Shown here piece by piece: positions 12,641 to 25,782 of a DNA stretch of 64,000 nucleotides. Source of the DNA: Panagrolaimus kolymaensis (taxonomy: Eukaryota > Nematoda > Chromadorea > Rhabditida > Panagrolaimidae). The stretch is from assembly GCA_028622995.1 (NCBI GenBank), contig JAJQJQ010000044.1, positions 1,736,001 to 1,800,000 on the forward strand, written 5' to 3'. The translations under genes and the position numbers were made by a program. The notes under the pieces were generated by a model that saw only the letters and a program-made list of their open reading frames with translations, was not told the origin of the DNA and made no database searches. The stretch's first letter is position 1; every line of letters starts with the position of its first letter.

Positions 12641-13597
12641 TTAATGAGATTGAGGTTGTTTTTGAGAATCCAAGTAACGACGATATTCGTTTACACTTCT
12701 CCAATGATTAGTTCGTAATAAACATTGTGGACGAGCTTGTTTGATAACATTAAATGCAACATTAGGCATATAATCATACTTTGACATCAAATAACATGTT
12801 GCTACAGTTGCTGAACGAGTTCGACCGGCTTTACAATGAACATAAACAGCTTTTCCATTTTTAGCATGTTTGTCGATGAATGATACAGCATTATGAAGAT
12901 TTTCACGTGATGCTGAGCCTGAAATTGTTTCAATAAGTTACAATGTATTGGAGTGCAAAAAGTGTAACAAAAAGTGCTATTGGTAATAGTAACGAGAAAA
13001 AAGGCAGTATGATCAAAGTATACAGCAATCACACATAAAGCTCCAAAAATAGCTTACCAGTAAAATCTTGCATTGGACATGGATGAAATTCAATTCCTTC
13101 TTTTTTCCATAATTCTTCATCCATAGCTTGATATGCAACTTTAGTTTCAAATTCTTCTGTACAACATACAATACCAGCAATATTTTCTTTCTGTAAATGG
13201 AACACATATGTTTAGTAACGATACATCATCAACAATGAAATCAAATAGCAACAAAAACAAAAACAAAAGTAAACTAACATCTTTAAGTTCTTTGATCATT
13301 GATTGAAATGGTAATGCTCCAAGTACAAGATTTTCATCAACTCTATTATACCATTGCCATCGTTGAGGTTGAAGATAATTTCTTGCAAGATTATATGCTA
13401 ATGATGGATAAAATGCTATTGTTCCTAACATTTCTCTCTTCGTTGTTGTTGCTGTAGTCGTCTTCTTAATCTAAAAACAAACAAAAAATTAATTCAATGA
13501 GAAACAAAATATTGGAAAAAACAACAAACAAGTAAACTAAAAAAATATAATAAAAAGTAGTTTAAACCTTTTTATAATAAATGACTTTGTAACCCAT
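12641..13597 (-). CDS. PTPMT1-like mitochondrial dual-specificity phosphatase
   Basis: Four exons (13568-13597, 13279-13470, 13058-13190, 12641-12918) encode 210 residues. The catalytic P-loop VHCKAGRTRSATV fits the Cys-X5-Arg signature and is closest to PTPMT1 (HCKAGR(S/T)RSAT). The upstream WQWYNRVDENLVLGALPF and the region ending in HPCPMQDFTG also match this family, and the Asp in MQDFTG is the expected general acid. PTPMT1 dephosphorylates phosphatidylglycerophosphate in the mitochondrial matrix during cardiolipin synthesis. The N-terminus (MGYKVIYYKKIKKTTTATTTKRE) is basic and Ser/Thr-rich, in keeping with import. The start exon of 30 nt is inferred; MLGTIAFYPSLAYNL at 13431 is an alternative start. 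TTTATT (AATAAA on the minus strand) lies about 190 nt past the stop. It lies just upstream of the Rab GEF gene on the same strand. Confidence 0.9.
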
Positions 13598-14340
13598 AAT
13601 CAGAATGAAAAAATTATGTTTATTTTTTCTTTTTTTTCTTTTCTTTTCTTCTTCGAGATTAGATAACAAAAAACACCAAAAGAACACAAAGCTTTGAAGA
13701 CAAATTGGATGGTGAAAGATGATAAAAATTTGAAGGATGATGAATAAACGTTTTTTGATTGAAAAATGTGTCAAAAAATTACAGATTGCCAAAAAAAAAT
13801 GGTGGACATCGAAAAAAAGCTACGTTCGCTTGCTATTTTTTTGGCTGAAGCCTAAATTAACGAAGGCAAGGAGGAAGCTCAAGCTTTTTTTCTTTTAGAT
13901 ATCATTATCATCCTCCAAATTTCTATAATGCACACAACCTCATCTTAGATACATAGTTAAATAATAATAAATAAGTTATACATACATAAGAAGAAGAAAA
14001 AAGTGTTATGAGACCAAAAGTTAGTTAGTTATTCAAATCACCAATAACCTAATAAACAAAGATATAGAGAGACTAGATTGTTAATAAAAGAGCTAAATGA
14101 ATGAGATCACTTTTTTTGGTTGGTTAAAATTTTAATACTATTTTTTCTTTTTTTTGCCATGGCATTTGATAAATAAATAAATTAATAAATATAATGGCTA
14201 GTTTTTTTCTTTTCCTTCTCCATAAAGTTACTTTTTTCCCATTGCATCGCCGCCACCTTTTCTTAGACACATAAAAAATACTGTAAAATAAATATACAAA
14301 GTTAGTTCAAATTTTTCCCTGCATTTAATTAAGTAATAAG
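13598..14340. other. Intergenic stretch
   Basis: About 740 nt between the start of the PTPMT1-like gene and the end of LMBRD2, both on the minus strand. It holds only A/T tracts and purine-rich runs. I see no gene or repeat. Confidence 0.6.
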
Positions 14341-17300
14341 TTAAAGATCATCAAAAATATTTGATGGCATTGGATGATTTTGTTGATTTGTTGTTGATTT
14401 TCCTGCTCTTGCAGCCCTTTGTGCACCAGCTAAAGTTAATTGAGATGGAATAAATCCACCTTCCGATGCAAAACTAAAATCCATATCATCATCATTGTCA
14501 TTGTTTTTAGCTATAGCTCGTGAAGGTTCAAGTAATGCCGAAGTCGGAGGAGCATTATCTACAAGTAATAGTCCACGTTCGATATCATCTGAATCTTGCA
14601 TAATTGGAATTCGATCATCATCATTATAATTAATTTTATTTTTATTAAATTTAGGTAAAGAAAATCCACCATTGCCGCCGTTATTTCTATCTAAAAATAA
14701 AAATGTCATCACTAATTTTATTCATGGTCGTATTAAAATAAAAATTCAACGACATTCGAAATCGATTTCATTTGTCTCATCGTTTAAAAAAAATAATTTC
14801 TACGGAAACCCTTTACGAAAACTTTCGAAATTTCAAGAAATATTTTAAATTCTTTTACTAAAATTTTAGAGATTTTTTTAACGAAAATAATATTTTAGAC
14901 GATAGCAAACGATGATAGATATACGAAGTCAGATTCAAATATCAAAGAAGAGCTAAAATAATTTTTTTATTTTATTACCTCCTCCTCCGCTGCCAAATCG
15001 TTTACCAAATGTTGCATTTCTTTCTTCTCGACCTTTTTCACGTGAAATTCGATTTCGTTCAATTGTAACATATCGCTTTCCACCTTGAATCATTTCAGAA
15101 GTCATATCATCATCATCCATAAATTGATCGATTCCCAATGAATGTAAAAATAGTGTACCAATTTTAAACCAAGTTCCAAGGCATAAAAGAAAAATTAATA
15201 TAGGTAAATATATATTTATTCCTCTCGCAATTAATGGAATAACATCCAAATGTCCCATAAGACTTGTGAATTGAGTTTCAACACCAAAATTTGTATCTGC
15301 TGTTATATGAGAATCCAAATGGATCATACCCAAAAAATTTAAACATATTGGTGGAGTTAAACGACAAAGGAGCCTAAAAAGGAATTAATAATATTATCAA
15401 TTTTTTTAGCGGATACCAAGAATAAAAATTGTTAAAGAAAGCTATGAAAATAATTGTAATTTTAGGTCACAAAAAAAAAGGTTTCGGTAAAGCTAATATA
15501 AAAAATGGGCGATTTGGAAATTAATGGGATTACATTTTTTGCTTGAGAATTCACGCAAAAAAACTTTGAAAATTTACAAATGCAAATTAATATTTTTTTG
15601 GAATTTGGAAAACTTATTTTACAGTTTTCTTTTCCACAAAAAAACATTGAAAAAAATGAACAAAAATTTATAATTCTGTTTTGGTTTTTTGAATAAAATT
15701 TTCATAGATAAAAATTTTGACGAAAAAGAAGTGAATTTATTTTTTATGAAGTAAGTTAAAAAAGGTAATACAGAATTACCAAAACTATTTTTGGATAGAA
15801 AGAACAACTTGTAAACAAAAAAATGTGGCCGGATTTGAAAGGAAAATTTTGTTCGAACCCCTTTTTTAAAGAATCAATTTTAGCAACAAAAAAAAACATT
15901 TTTTTTATTAGTTGACCCAACAAAAAAATCTACAAAGCCACGCTTGCTTTTTTAATTTTACTAGTGCCGCCGCAAAAAAAAAGGTGACTCACATGGCACT
16001 AAATAATAAACTATTTTCATCGGTCATATGATTTGGATCTAAATGATAATATCGATATATTCGAAGTTTAAAAACAGTAAAATATGCACAAAATCCAAGA
16101 TAGGAAACTAATCCAACTGCAATTATCTGAAAGAAAGGAAATCAATAGTTTTTTTCTTTTTTCTTTTTTGAATTTAAAAAAGCCATGAAAGGAAAATAAA
16201 TAAATTAATTTACTTGAATATATTTATAATGATAACCCAATGCGGCAGCTCTTAAAATTCTTGCAGCAAGTGAAAGCTGTGGATGGATAATAAAAAATGT
16301 GCATTCACTCCACATAATTAAAATTGTCATAATCGCAAATAATATTGATACAACCTAAAAAAATTAATTAAATTACAGTATCCCGGAAAAATAAAAACAA
16401 TCAAACCATAAAAACTTTTTTTCGATCGAAAAATTTCGTATAGAATTTTTTATATTTTTTGTTTTGTTTTTTTAACAAAAAATAAAAATAAAAATACTTT
16501 TGAATCGAGTTTTAAAAAATTATTTTAGACAAAAAAATAGTTAATTTTATATTTGAGACACAAATGTTACAATACCTGTGCAACTCTTCGTTTAGCAATA
16601 ACGTGCCATAAAAATTTTATATTTTCAGGAACTTTAATTATTCCAAAATAACTATTATTGCAATTTGTAATTGAATGAGGTAATTTTCCAGTTAATTCAG
16701 CTTGTTCACAATCTTCTAAATACATAGCTAAATCCGTGGATAATTTCCATTGAGATTGGGTTCGTTGAAAATTTTGAACGGCATCGATTATGCGTTTATG
16801 AAGTTTTATCTGTAAATAATAGCAAACATAAATATTTCAGAAGAAGAAGAAAAAGTAAGTTCGAAAAATAAATAAATATGCGTCATAAAAATATTTTTTT
16901 TGCTTTCTTTGTTTTTATTTGCGTTTTTTAAAATTAGAAAATAAATAAATTATCAAAGCTCAAGGAATTTATATTTTTGTTGTTGCAATATTTGGTTTTT
17001 TGATGAACCAGAAAAATGTAAAAAAAACTCGCCCATGTATTTTTTTCCCTTTCATAGTCGCTTGCTTTTTACTATGTATGTTATTATGGAACTACAAAAC
17101 CAAAAAAATCAGCTAACAACACCAATGTCCAAAGAAAAATAAAATAAAATCACGAGCAGCAGCTATCATAGTAGAGAAGAAGAAGAAAAAAAAATGGACA
17201 AAAGAATTGAATGAAAAAAAGAAAAAATAGATAACAACAACAATGTCTGTGTCTTCCTTCTTCTATGGATGAATAAAAATACATAGGCGCGAAATGAAAG

Positions 17301-20300
17301 AAAAAAGGGTCAAATTTCGTTATGTTCGGAAGTTAGAAAAAAAGAAGACCGATAAAAACATTTTTTTTGATGAAAAAAAGAAAAAATCAAATCGCTTCCC
17401 TTTTCTCTAATATTTTTTTTTATTTATTGTGTCGGATGCTACCTTATTTATTTTATTGACGACAACGATAACAGTTCATGCGTATTTATCTATCAAAAAT
17501 CGATTTCTAACTAACATATATAAAAATCAATTTTTTATTTTCTTGGTTGTTGTTTTGCTACTATTTTATTTAATTATTTGCCCCAATATTTTTTTTTGGG
17601 AACTATTTTCGTATTTTTGAAGAAAGAAAAAATCGTGATCATCGTCAGCTGGTCATCATCGAAAAGAATACAAATAAAAACGTAAATTGAAAGAAAAAAT
17701 AATGAAAGTAAATAGATTTGGAAAAAAATATTGTAAAATTGTTTTAACTGGTGGACCTTGTGCAGGTAAGTGAAAATCTTTTTCACCTTTTTTAAAAGAA
17801 TCAATTAAAAATGTGGAGGTGGAGCCGGAACACACCAACAAAAAAAACTCTTTTTTTATGTTTGATGTGAAAAGTCTGTATTAGTAAATGATCAAAAACG
17901 ATGACCTTAATTACTTTTAAAAAAATTTCTTAATTGAGCAGCGGAAATGGGAAGGTTTAAAGAAAAGATTAATTTAAATTTTATGGAAAAAAATTCAAAG
18001 TATTTATAATTTTTTTTGCTGATCTCAAATTCTTTGGTCATTTTCGAAACTAAGTTAAAAAAAGACCCGAATCAAAGCAATTCCAAAAAAAGGATTATTA
18101 GAAAGAAATTTAGACTTGGGAATGCCGAAAAAAACGCCTATCATTTTCTTAAATAAAAAAGACTTTTAAATTCTTTAAAAAAAATTTGAAACAAAAAACT
18201 AAAAATTTGCTAATATTTTTTAAATATTTTTAATACAAAATTACAAAAGCTTTTTTATAAAATTTTAAAGTTCTAAAAACTTTTTTCTAAGACTTAAAAA
18301 CGCTTGGAAAAAAAACTCTCAAAATAATTCGGCCTCGATTAAAAAAGTATTTTAAAGGTCAAAAACAAACTCATTTAAAATAAAATACTCAAAAGACGCA
18401 GAAAATAAAATAATCTTCTATGATTTTTTTTAAGGAAAGACCACGGCTCAAAAACAATTACAAAATTTAATAAATTCAGAATATTCTGAATTTTGGCAAA
18501 GTTTTATCGTTTCTGAAGCTTCCAGTTTATTATATCACGGCGGAGTGCATCGAAATCATTTAGATGAAGAACAAATTTTACAATGGCAAGAAGATATGGT
18601 GCGTTTGATTTTTCAATTAGAAAAATCATATGAAAATATTGCGATTAATGAACAAAAAAGAAATACTTTAATTATATGTGATCGAGGAGCGATGGATCCT
18701 AAAGTTTTTACTGAAACTGAAAAAGATTGGCAAACAATTTTATGCAAAATGGATAAAACTGAAAAAGGTATTCTAGATGAATATGAAGCTGTCATTCAAC
18801 TTTATACTGCGCCAAAGTAAGAAATAACAAAAATTAGATTGTGAAAAGACCTAAACTTGATCGCGTCCAAAAAAGGTTCTATGTGGCGAGAGAAACTTTA
18901 AATATTTTGACACTAAAATCTGATCTTTTCGAGACAAAGATAACAACTTCCTTTCAAAACTCAAAATAATATATTTTCTGGACAAAATTAGGAAGCATCA
19001 AAGAGAAAAAGTAATTAATCTTTCAAGATAAAATTTTTCAAGAAACATTCCATTTTGTGACAAAATTCTAAGCCAATCTAGCCACCTTTTCCACCCAAGA
19101 ATCTAAGTAACGAAAAAATCCAAAAAAAAGCACCCATATTTTTAACATATTAAAAATCCCTTCCATCTACGTATATTATTTTTTTATAGAGAATATTACT
19201 CTCTTAGTGATAATCCATATCGACGAGAAACATATACAGAAGCAAAAGTAATAAATGATCATTATGAAAAAATTTGGAAAAGCCATCCAAATTTTCATCA
19301 AGTTGATAATTATGATCATCATGTTAAAAGTCATTTAGGATGGGATGAAAAATGTGCAAAAATTACAGAAATTGTTAAAAATATTTTAGATAATCATAAC
19401 CAATAATATTTTTTTTATGTATAAATAAAGCTTGTTTTTTTTAAACTGTGTTTTACTTACCAAATATCGATCATTACTAATAATAGCAATATCAGTTTCA
19501 CGAATATTCGATGCGGCACCAAAATTATTGGTACTTGAAGAATTGGAATTAAATTCTTGAGCGAGGTTGGAAGGAATTTTTGAAATAATTTGTTGGGCTT
19601 TATTTCTCGCATCTCCTCGATGATTTTGAAGCACATTCAAAACTTCTCGAGCTTCACTGAAAAAAATAATTTGCATATATATATTTTAAATTTCTAAAAC
19701 TTTCGCCAATAAAAAATTTACCAATAAACTTCTCGAAGAGTTTCTTCTGAATCATTTTTATCCGCCGAAAGTTTATCAACTTCAAAATAAGTTTTTTTAA
19801 GTCGATAACCTTTATTTGATATTTGCCATAATTGTCGGGGAACTTCAACTAAGCCATAACCCAGGAGAACGGTGAGAAGGAAAAGTCCCCAAGTATTTGA
19901 TGCAGAAACAATAAGAACTTTAAGATGTTCACTAAAATCAAAAAATAGGTATTTAAAAAGCTACAACCAGCAAGATATGGGGAAGATAAATAATTATAAA
20001 AACAGACGCATCAAAAAACAAAAAAACTCTAATCCGACGACGACAATCAAAAAATAAATTTAGCGATAAAAGTTGTTTTCCAAAAACTTGTTTTTTGATA
20101 GGTTTTTTTCTTTACTTTTTTAATGTCTGCTTTTTTGTTTGAGAAAAAATAACTTACGGATTTAATGAAATCCCTTTGGATATTGCATATGCAAGTAAGA
20201 AAAAGAATATAATTGCATACGTAATATAATAAATAATATTATTATAATATGCTGCACGAAGTTTACCAATGGCATCAAATTCTCCAGCATTTGAGTAGCT

Positions 20301-20819
20301 TTGCATCATGGGCAAAACTATCCTGCAAAATTGCCACACGATTAATAATAAAGAAAAAAATTTTAAAGCGAAAATTATATATTCTTTGATTAAAAAAAAG
20401 CTCGATATAAACAAATAAATAACTAACCAAGTGAGTAACTGCGCAGTCCAATATAGCACTCGCCAAATTCCTAATAGAGTTTGATCTGATACATGTCCTT
20501 GTGGTTCTTCACAATATAAAGTTGTATTAAGTTTAGTTTCTTCTAATTTACATTTTTTATAAAATGTCTAAAAACAAAAAAGTCAATCAATCGTTAGCTT
20601 TTATATCCCAAGATTCGAGGTTCATGGAAACGGAAAAAAACTTACGATGGCAATATCCAAAGGCAATAAAAGAATGATTAAAAATGAAAAATACCATCCA
20701 ATAAAAGTTGAAACAGTAACAAATATATGTTGCTTCCTCCAATTTCCATATCGATGAAGTAAAAATAGCGTTAAACAAAAAACGAATATAAGTTGAAAAA
20801 TTAAACTTCCAAAACCCAT
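14341..20819 (-). CDS. lmbrd2: LMBR1 domain-containing protein 2 (LMBRD2)
   Basis: Ten exons: 20646-20819, 20428-20567, 20158-20322, 19722-19931, 19461-19656, 16576-16809, 16214-16354, 15993-16126, 14979-15373, 14341-14690, totalling 712 residues, close to the usual vertebrate length (about 695). It begins [20 protein letters not shown] and contains LMBRD2 landmarks in order: ITAQ-like [96 protein letters not shown] and the end SNIFDDL. About nine TM helices flank a cytosolic coiled-coil loop. LMBRD2 is a multipass plasma-membrane protein linked to beta2-adrenergic receptor signalling. Intron 5 (16810-19460) is 2.65 kb and hosts a gene on the other strand. The start is supported by the conserved first TM helix. 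Confidence 0.93.
16810..17701. other. Intronic flank upstream of the nested gene
   Basis: Part of LMBRD2 intron 5, before the nested plus-strand gene. Purine-rich and A/T tracts only. It should contain the promoter of the nested gene, but I see no distinct element or trans-splice acceptor right before its ATG. Confidence 0.5.
17702..19406 (+). CDS. TTD14-like P-loop (AAA_28) ATPase/GTPase, nested in LMBRD2 intron
   Basis: Exons 17702-17765, 18435-18816 and 19190-19406 give 220 residues. The P-loop [11 protein letters not shown] is split by the first intron between Gly and Lys codons. Next come [28 protein letters not shown], the Walker B-like [14 protein letters not shown] and a C-terminal [14 protein letters not shown] segment. 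These match the N-terminal domain of Drosophila TTD14, a GTP- and phosphoinositide-binding protein needed for TRPL channel trafficking. The protein is much shorter than TTD14 and lacks its C-terminal half, so it is an AAA_28 single-domain form. A polyadenylation signal AATAAA sits 18 nt after the stop, leaving only about 55 nt to the neighbouring LMBRD2 exon. It lies wholly inside LMBRD2 intron 5 on the opposite strand. Confidence 0.85.
19424..19429 (+). terminator. Polyadenylation signal AATAAA of the TTD14-like gene
   Basis: AATAAA lies 18 nt downstream of the stop and is followed by a T-rich tract. This implies a very short 3' UTR, which suits a gene confined to an intron. Confidence 0.55.
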
Positions 20820-22003
20820 TCTTATTATTTTATTTTATATATAAATTTTTTTTTTGTGTTTGTCTGACTAAAACCAGCCACTTTCGAAAATGGCGATTCA
20901 GTTTTTAGATAAATATGAAAATGGCAATAATAAATAATTAATTTTAATGAACTTAGAAAAATTAATTAAGAAATGCGTGTTGAATTTAATTTTTTTACAC
21001 GTCGTCAACCAAAAAAAGAAATAAAGAAAGAAAAATAGTTAAAGGTTTGTTGAGTCAATTTTTTTTCTTCAAGCACATACATGCAAGTTGGCTAAAGGTT
21101 ACGAAGTAAATCATTTTCTTGTTGTCGTTTTTTGATTTATAAAAAAAATATTTTGAAGTTGTCGTTCCACTTTTTTTTCTCGATCCATATTGGTAAATAA
21201 GAAAATAATCCTTGTTCATGCAATAATGTTTGGATGAATAAATCATGGCTGGATAATGGTTGGTAAACGACCATTCGAATCACTAATTTCCGATACAATA
21301 AATAAAATGAGAAAAAAAAATGAGTTGAGCCAATAATTTTACCAATGAATTTTTATTTTCGGAGTTATAGTTGACACAAAAATTACGATACTTTTTAATC
21401 CTTATCTTTGAAATATTCATTATTATTTTAATCATCTTCGATATTTTTACCTTCAAAAAAAAAATTTGTGTTCGTCATCGTTCCATTTTATTGTAACATA
21501 CATACATGGAGCATTAACTCTCAAAGTTCTTGCCTCTTGGCAATGACGAGTTGCAGCAGCTTCCCTTGCCTTTTTCCTTGTTTTTCATTTGTCTCTAGAT
21601 TTTCTTGCTTGTTTACTTCAAAGTGTTTTTATTTTTTGCTTGCCTTGTTTCTTTTGAAAGAAAATCTGCAATAATTGTTTTGCTTTTATTTTGATAATAA
21701 TAATAACAAAAAAGTAAATAAGAAATAGGTTCATTTCAAAGTTAAGACATTATTACATTTGAATGATAAAAAATGAATTCGATTTTAGAAAGTTTGTTGT
21801 TTTTTTCGTTTTGCTTCCAACACAACAACGATGGGTTGGTTGATGGACATTTTTCTTTATTTTCTTTGCTGCTTTTTTTTGTTGCTTTTTGATAGAATTT
21901 TGCTCTCAGCTAATATTTTTTTTATTGTTAATGTAATGTATCAGAAAAGAATTGTCAACATTTTTGTTTTAATATATCTTTCTTGCCCGCCCAATATTTA
22001 TCA

Positions 22004-22035
22004 GCTTCTTCGATCTTAGCCGAGATCGAAGAAGC
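22004..22035. other. Perfect 13-bp hairpin with 6-nt loop
   Basis: Arms GCTTCTTCGATCT (22004-22016) and AGATCGAAGAAGC (22023-22035) are exact reverse complements around the loop TAGCCG. It stands out in GC content from its surroundings. The minus-strand reading CGCTTCTTCG...GGCTAAGATCGAAG resembles the 5' end of U2 snRNA (CGCTTCTTCGGC...GCTAAGATC), but the similarity stops there. It could be a U2-derived remnant, an ncRNA stem or a regulatory palindrome. Confidence 0.4.
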
Positions 22036-23365
22036 GCTTAAATAGCCTTAAGCTTTCCTTATTTCACTTCACTTTTCTTATTCTTGTCTTTTATATTTAT
22101 TGGTGGTCTCTTGAATTAAATAAAGCTCTTGTATTATTTGGATCACTGGTTTTACAATTAAAAAATGAAACCCTTGTAATCGTTAAAATAGTTTAATAGT
22201 TGCTAGTTCGTGTATATTCTATGCTTCAAAAGTTTCTATTTTTATTTCCTCAAAACTTTTTCCCAAAAATAAAACTTTTCTTTTGCAAAAAAAAAGGCTT
22301 AAAAAAGTAATTTGGTTTTATTGTTTTAGGTTGTTGCTGTCTGTCTTCCATCCATTTCTCTATTACGCCCTAACTACTTTTTCTTTTAAAAAAAATTATA
22401 AGAGTTATAATAACATAAACAACTCTCTCTCTCTCTTTCTGACCTCTAATTAGATTGATAACAAACAACTTTTATATTTAAAGAACGAAGAGAATCACTT
22501 TTATTTGTTTGTTTCCTTTACTTTCAATAAAAATCTTGTTGTTGATGATGATCAGTTTCATTTCAATCTCTTTCCCCATTTTTATTTTCTGCATGTATAT
22601 TTTCTTGCAGCAAAAACAATTGTTTTTGTTGTTTGTCGTGGCCAAAGTTGTTTGGGGGCCGATGGCCTCAACCGAAAAAAAAGCGAGAGAGAAGGGGAAA
22701 ATATTTTGCTCCCGCTTCTTTTTTTTCTTCGCTCGCATTTCTTTCAATCAACGGTTTTTTTCTTCTTCTTCTCATTCATTGCCTTCAAAATTTTATTGCT
22801 GCTTTGTGATTTTGTTGTTTTTGTTCGATTCAATGATTATTTTTTTATCTAACGTCTTTTATTTTTTTTTCTTCATCTTTGAATTGAAAAAAGGGATTTT
22901 TAACTGCTGCAATATTTTGTGGTTTAATTCCTAGCCTATTGTTGTTAGCTTTACTTGCGTGCCATTAATTAGAGCCTTTCTAAAAGGATACATCTTATTT
23001 AGTCGTTATCCTTGACCTCCAAATGAATTTTCCTCCAAACTTTTGATTCTATTTAACGGTGTTTTTGCCATTTACTCCTTTTGCTTTTCCGTGTATCTCA
23101 TAAAAACGGGAAATGTTTTTACTAACTAGCTTGATAGACTTTCTTATTTTTCCATAACTTACTTCGATTACACATTATTTTTGATGTCAAACGGAATCGT
23201 CATCATCCAACTCAAACTTTTTGATTCACTACATAATACCTCGTTTTTGTAGCTTTTTTTAGATTAGTTACTCCATTAATTTTCTTTGACCTTCGTTTGC
23301 GTGTAAAACGTGTATCGTCTCTTTGTTACTTTTCTCGTTTCTTTATTTACATTCTGTAATTATTC

Positions 23366-23376
23366 CATTTTTTAGG
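23366..23376 (+). promoter_or_regulatory. Candidate trans-splice acceptor upstream of branching enzyme
   Basis: A TCCATTTTTTAG tract ends 13 nt before the ATG of the branching enzyme with no donor of an upstream coding exon in sight. In nematodes this layout usually marks spliced-leader addition. Inference only; a cis-spliced 5' UTR intron is the alternative. Confidence 0.4.
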
Positions 23377-23388
23377 TTATATTCAACC

Positions 23389-25782
23389 ATGGCTGACAAC
23401 GCAAAACAAATAGAACCATCTCAGCTCAACATCCTCATTGAACGTGATGGATACTTAACTCCTCAAATTCCTGAAATCAAGCGTCGTTACAAAGTTTATC
23501 GTGAAACTCTAGATCGTCTTCAAGCTGTATTTTTCCTATTTTTATTCGGTCTCTGATCTAATATTTGACTTTTTTTTTAGTTACCTGGTGGATTGGACAA
23601 AGTAACACTCAGTTATCGTGAATATGGCATCCATCTGAAAGATGATAACTCTCTAAGCTGTCTTGAATGGTGTCCAGGTGTTGAAGGAATATCGCTTGTT
23701 GGTGATTTCAGTGAGTTTGATCACTACCTTTTGTTTCTTTATTTATCTTGCTTATTTTCCAGATAACTGGGATACGAATGCTCATCCATATGAAAAGCTT
23801 AATTTTGGTCATTGGAGTCTGAAGGTTCCTGCAAATTCTGATGGTTCGGCTCTTCTCAAAAATGGTATCATTTACAAAGTTGCTGTCAAAAAAAATGGCC
23901 AATATTTTTATAAGCTATCACCATGGGCAAATTATGTTGAACGAGCAAAAACAAATATCTATGAAATGGTAAACTATTTTTCTTTTGCTTTTCATACTTC
24001 CTTTTATTCGACCTTCATGTTCATCACCTACTTACTAATCGTTTTGTTTTTAGGTCTTTTATCATCCTCAACAACCTTATCAATGGAGAAATCAACCGGT
24101 GCATCTCAACGGTTCTCTTCGAATTTATGAAGCTCATGTCGGTATTTCTTCTCCTGAAGGCAAAGTTAACACATATCGTGCATTTGCCGATGATGTCATT
24201 CCAAGAATCAGACGACAAGGATACAACTGCATTCAGTTGATGGCTATCATGGAACATGCTTACTATGGATCCTTTGGTTATCAAGTTACTTCGTTCTTTG
24301 CTCCATCAAGCCGCTTTGGAAAGCCAGACGATCTCAAATATCTCATCGATGAAGCTCATGGTGCTGGATTGATTGTTCTTCTCGATATTGTTCATTCTCA
24401 TGCTTCCAAAAATGTTGAAGATGGACTTAATCAATGGACTTGTGATGATGGCGGCTATTTTCATTCAAATGCTCGTGGAAATCATCCTCAATGGGATTCT
24501 CGTCTTTTTGATTACACCAATGTTGAAACTCAAAGATTTCTTCTAAGTAATCTTCGTTATTGGCAAGAAGAATACAAGTTCGATGGTTTCCGTTTCGATG
24601 GTGTTACTTCTATGCTTTATCATTCTCATGGTCTTGGTGATGCATTTGGTTCATATGATGATTACTTTGGTCTCAACACTGATACTGATTCTGTTACATA
24701 CATAATGATGGCAAATTATATCATTCAAAAGTATCATCCTGGATCGATTTCAATTGCTGAAGAATTCTCTGGAATGCCTGGACTTTGTCGACCAATAGAA
24801 GAAGGCGGTCAAGGATTCGATTATCGTCTCGCTATGTCACTTCCTGATATGTGGATCAAAATTCTCAAGCATCAACAAGATGAAGACTGGAAAATTAGTG
24901 ATATCGTTCAAACATTGGAAAATCGTCGGTGAGTTTTATATCCTTTGTTGTTTACAACCTTCTAATTTTACTTTTTTTTAGCTATATGGAAAAGAACGTT
25001 GCATATGCAGAATCTCATGATCAAGCTCTAGTTGGTGATAAATCTCTTGCATTTTGGTTAATGGATAAAGAAATGTATGATAACATGGCAATCACATCGC
25101 CGTTTACTCCCATTATTGAACGTGGTATTGCTCTTCATAATATTATTCGTCTACTTACTTATGGTCTTGGTGGTGAAGCATGGTTGAACTTCATTGGAAA
25201 TGAATTTGGGCATCCTGAATGGTTGGATTTCCCACGTGCTGGCAACAATCAATCGTATCATTACTGTCGTCGTCAATTCAATCTCGCTGATGATGAAAAA
25301 CTTCGTTACAAATTTATGAATCGCTTTGATCAAGCAATGAACGAAATGGAAGAAAAGCATCAATTCTTGACTCGTGGACCTGTAAGTTTTTCTTTGTTTG
25401 CTTCTAGTTATTTGATGATGATAAAAGTTTTTTAGGCTTATGTTACAACTAAACATGGAGAAGATAAAGTCGTTGTATTTGAACGTGGTGGCTTGGTCTT
25501 TGTTTTTAACTTACATACAACGAAGGCTTATACTGATTATTGGGTTGCAACGGATGTTGGTGGACAGTAAGTTTGCTTTTTGTTTATCTTTCCAACTTTC
25601 ATCGATTTTCTTTTTTCAGGTATCGTTTGGCTCTAGATAGTGATGCTGCCAAGTTTGGTGGACATGGTCGTCTCAATCATGATCAAATTTACTCTGCTAT
25701 GGATCCTGGTCATCAAGGACGTCGTTATCATCTCTCTGTCTATGTTCCACCTCGTGTTGCCATTGTTCTTGAACGTGTTTGA
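23389..25782 (+). CDS. GBE1: 1,4-alpha-glucan (glycogen) branching enzyme
   Basis: Seven exons: 23389-23526, 23581-23710, 23763-23968, 24054-24928, 24982-25381, 25436-25566, 25620-25782; 680 residues, near the usual eukaryotic length of about 700. Visible blocks in order: CBM48-like N-terminal domain ([20 protein letters not shown]), [17 protein letters not shown], the GH13 motifs [28 protein letters not shown] (nucleophile Asp), [14 protein letters not shown] (acid/base Glu), and [20 protein letters not shown] with the substrate-binding His-Asp pair, then the all-beta C-terminal domain ending [13 protein letters not shown]. It transfers alpha-1,4 segments to alpha-1,6 positions to branch glycogen in the cytosol. 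Codon use is less AT-rich than in neighbours, as expected for a well-expressed gene. No key residue is missing. Confidence 0.97.

Larger units (their letters stand above)
20820..23388. other. Divergent intergenic region between LMBRD2 and branching enzyme
   Basis: 2.57 kb between two genes transcribed away from each other, so it should contain both promoters. It is mostly T-rich with a short CT microsatellite near 22423-22437. The one distinct structure is a perfect 13-bp hairpin at 22004-22035. ORFs in 22478-22934 are low-complexity on both strands and I reject them. Confidence 0.55.

Noticed and set aside
15850..15862. Box B-like GTTCGAACCCC
   Set aside because: No box A at the right distance and no cloverleaf; it is followed by a T run by chance in an intron.
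22478..22934. Overlapping ORFs of 89-141 codons on both strands
   Set aside because: Both strands are open only because of T/A tracts and few stops; the translations are low-complexity.
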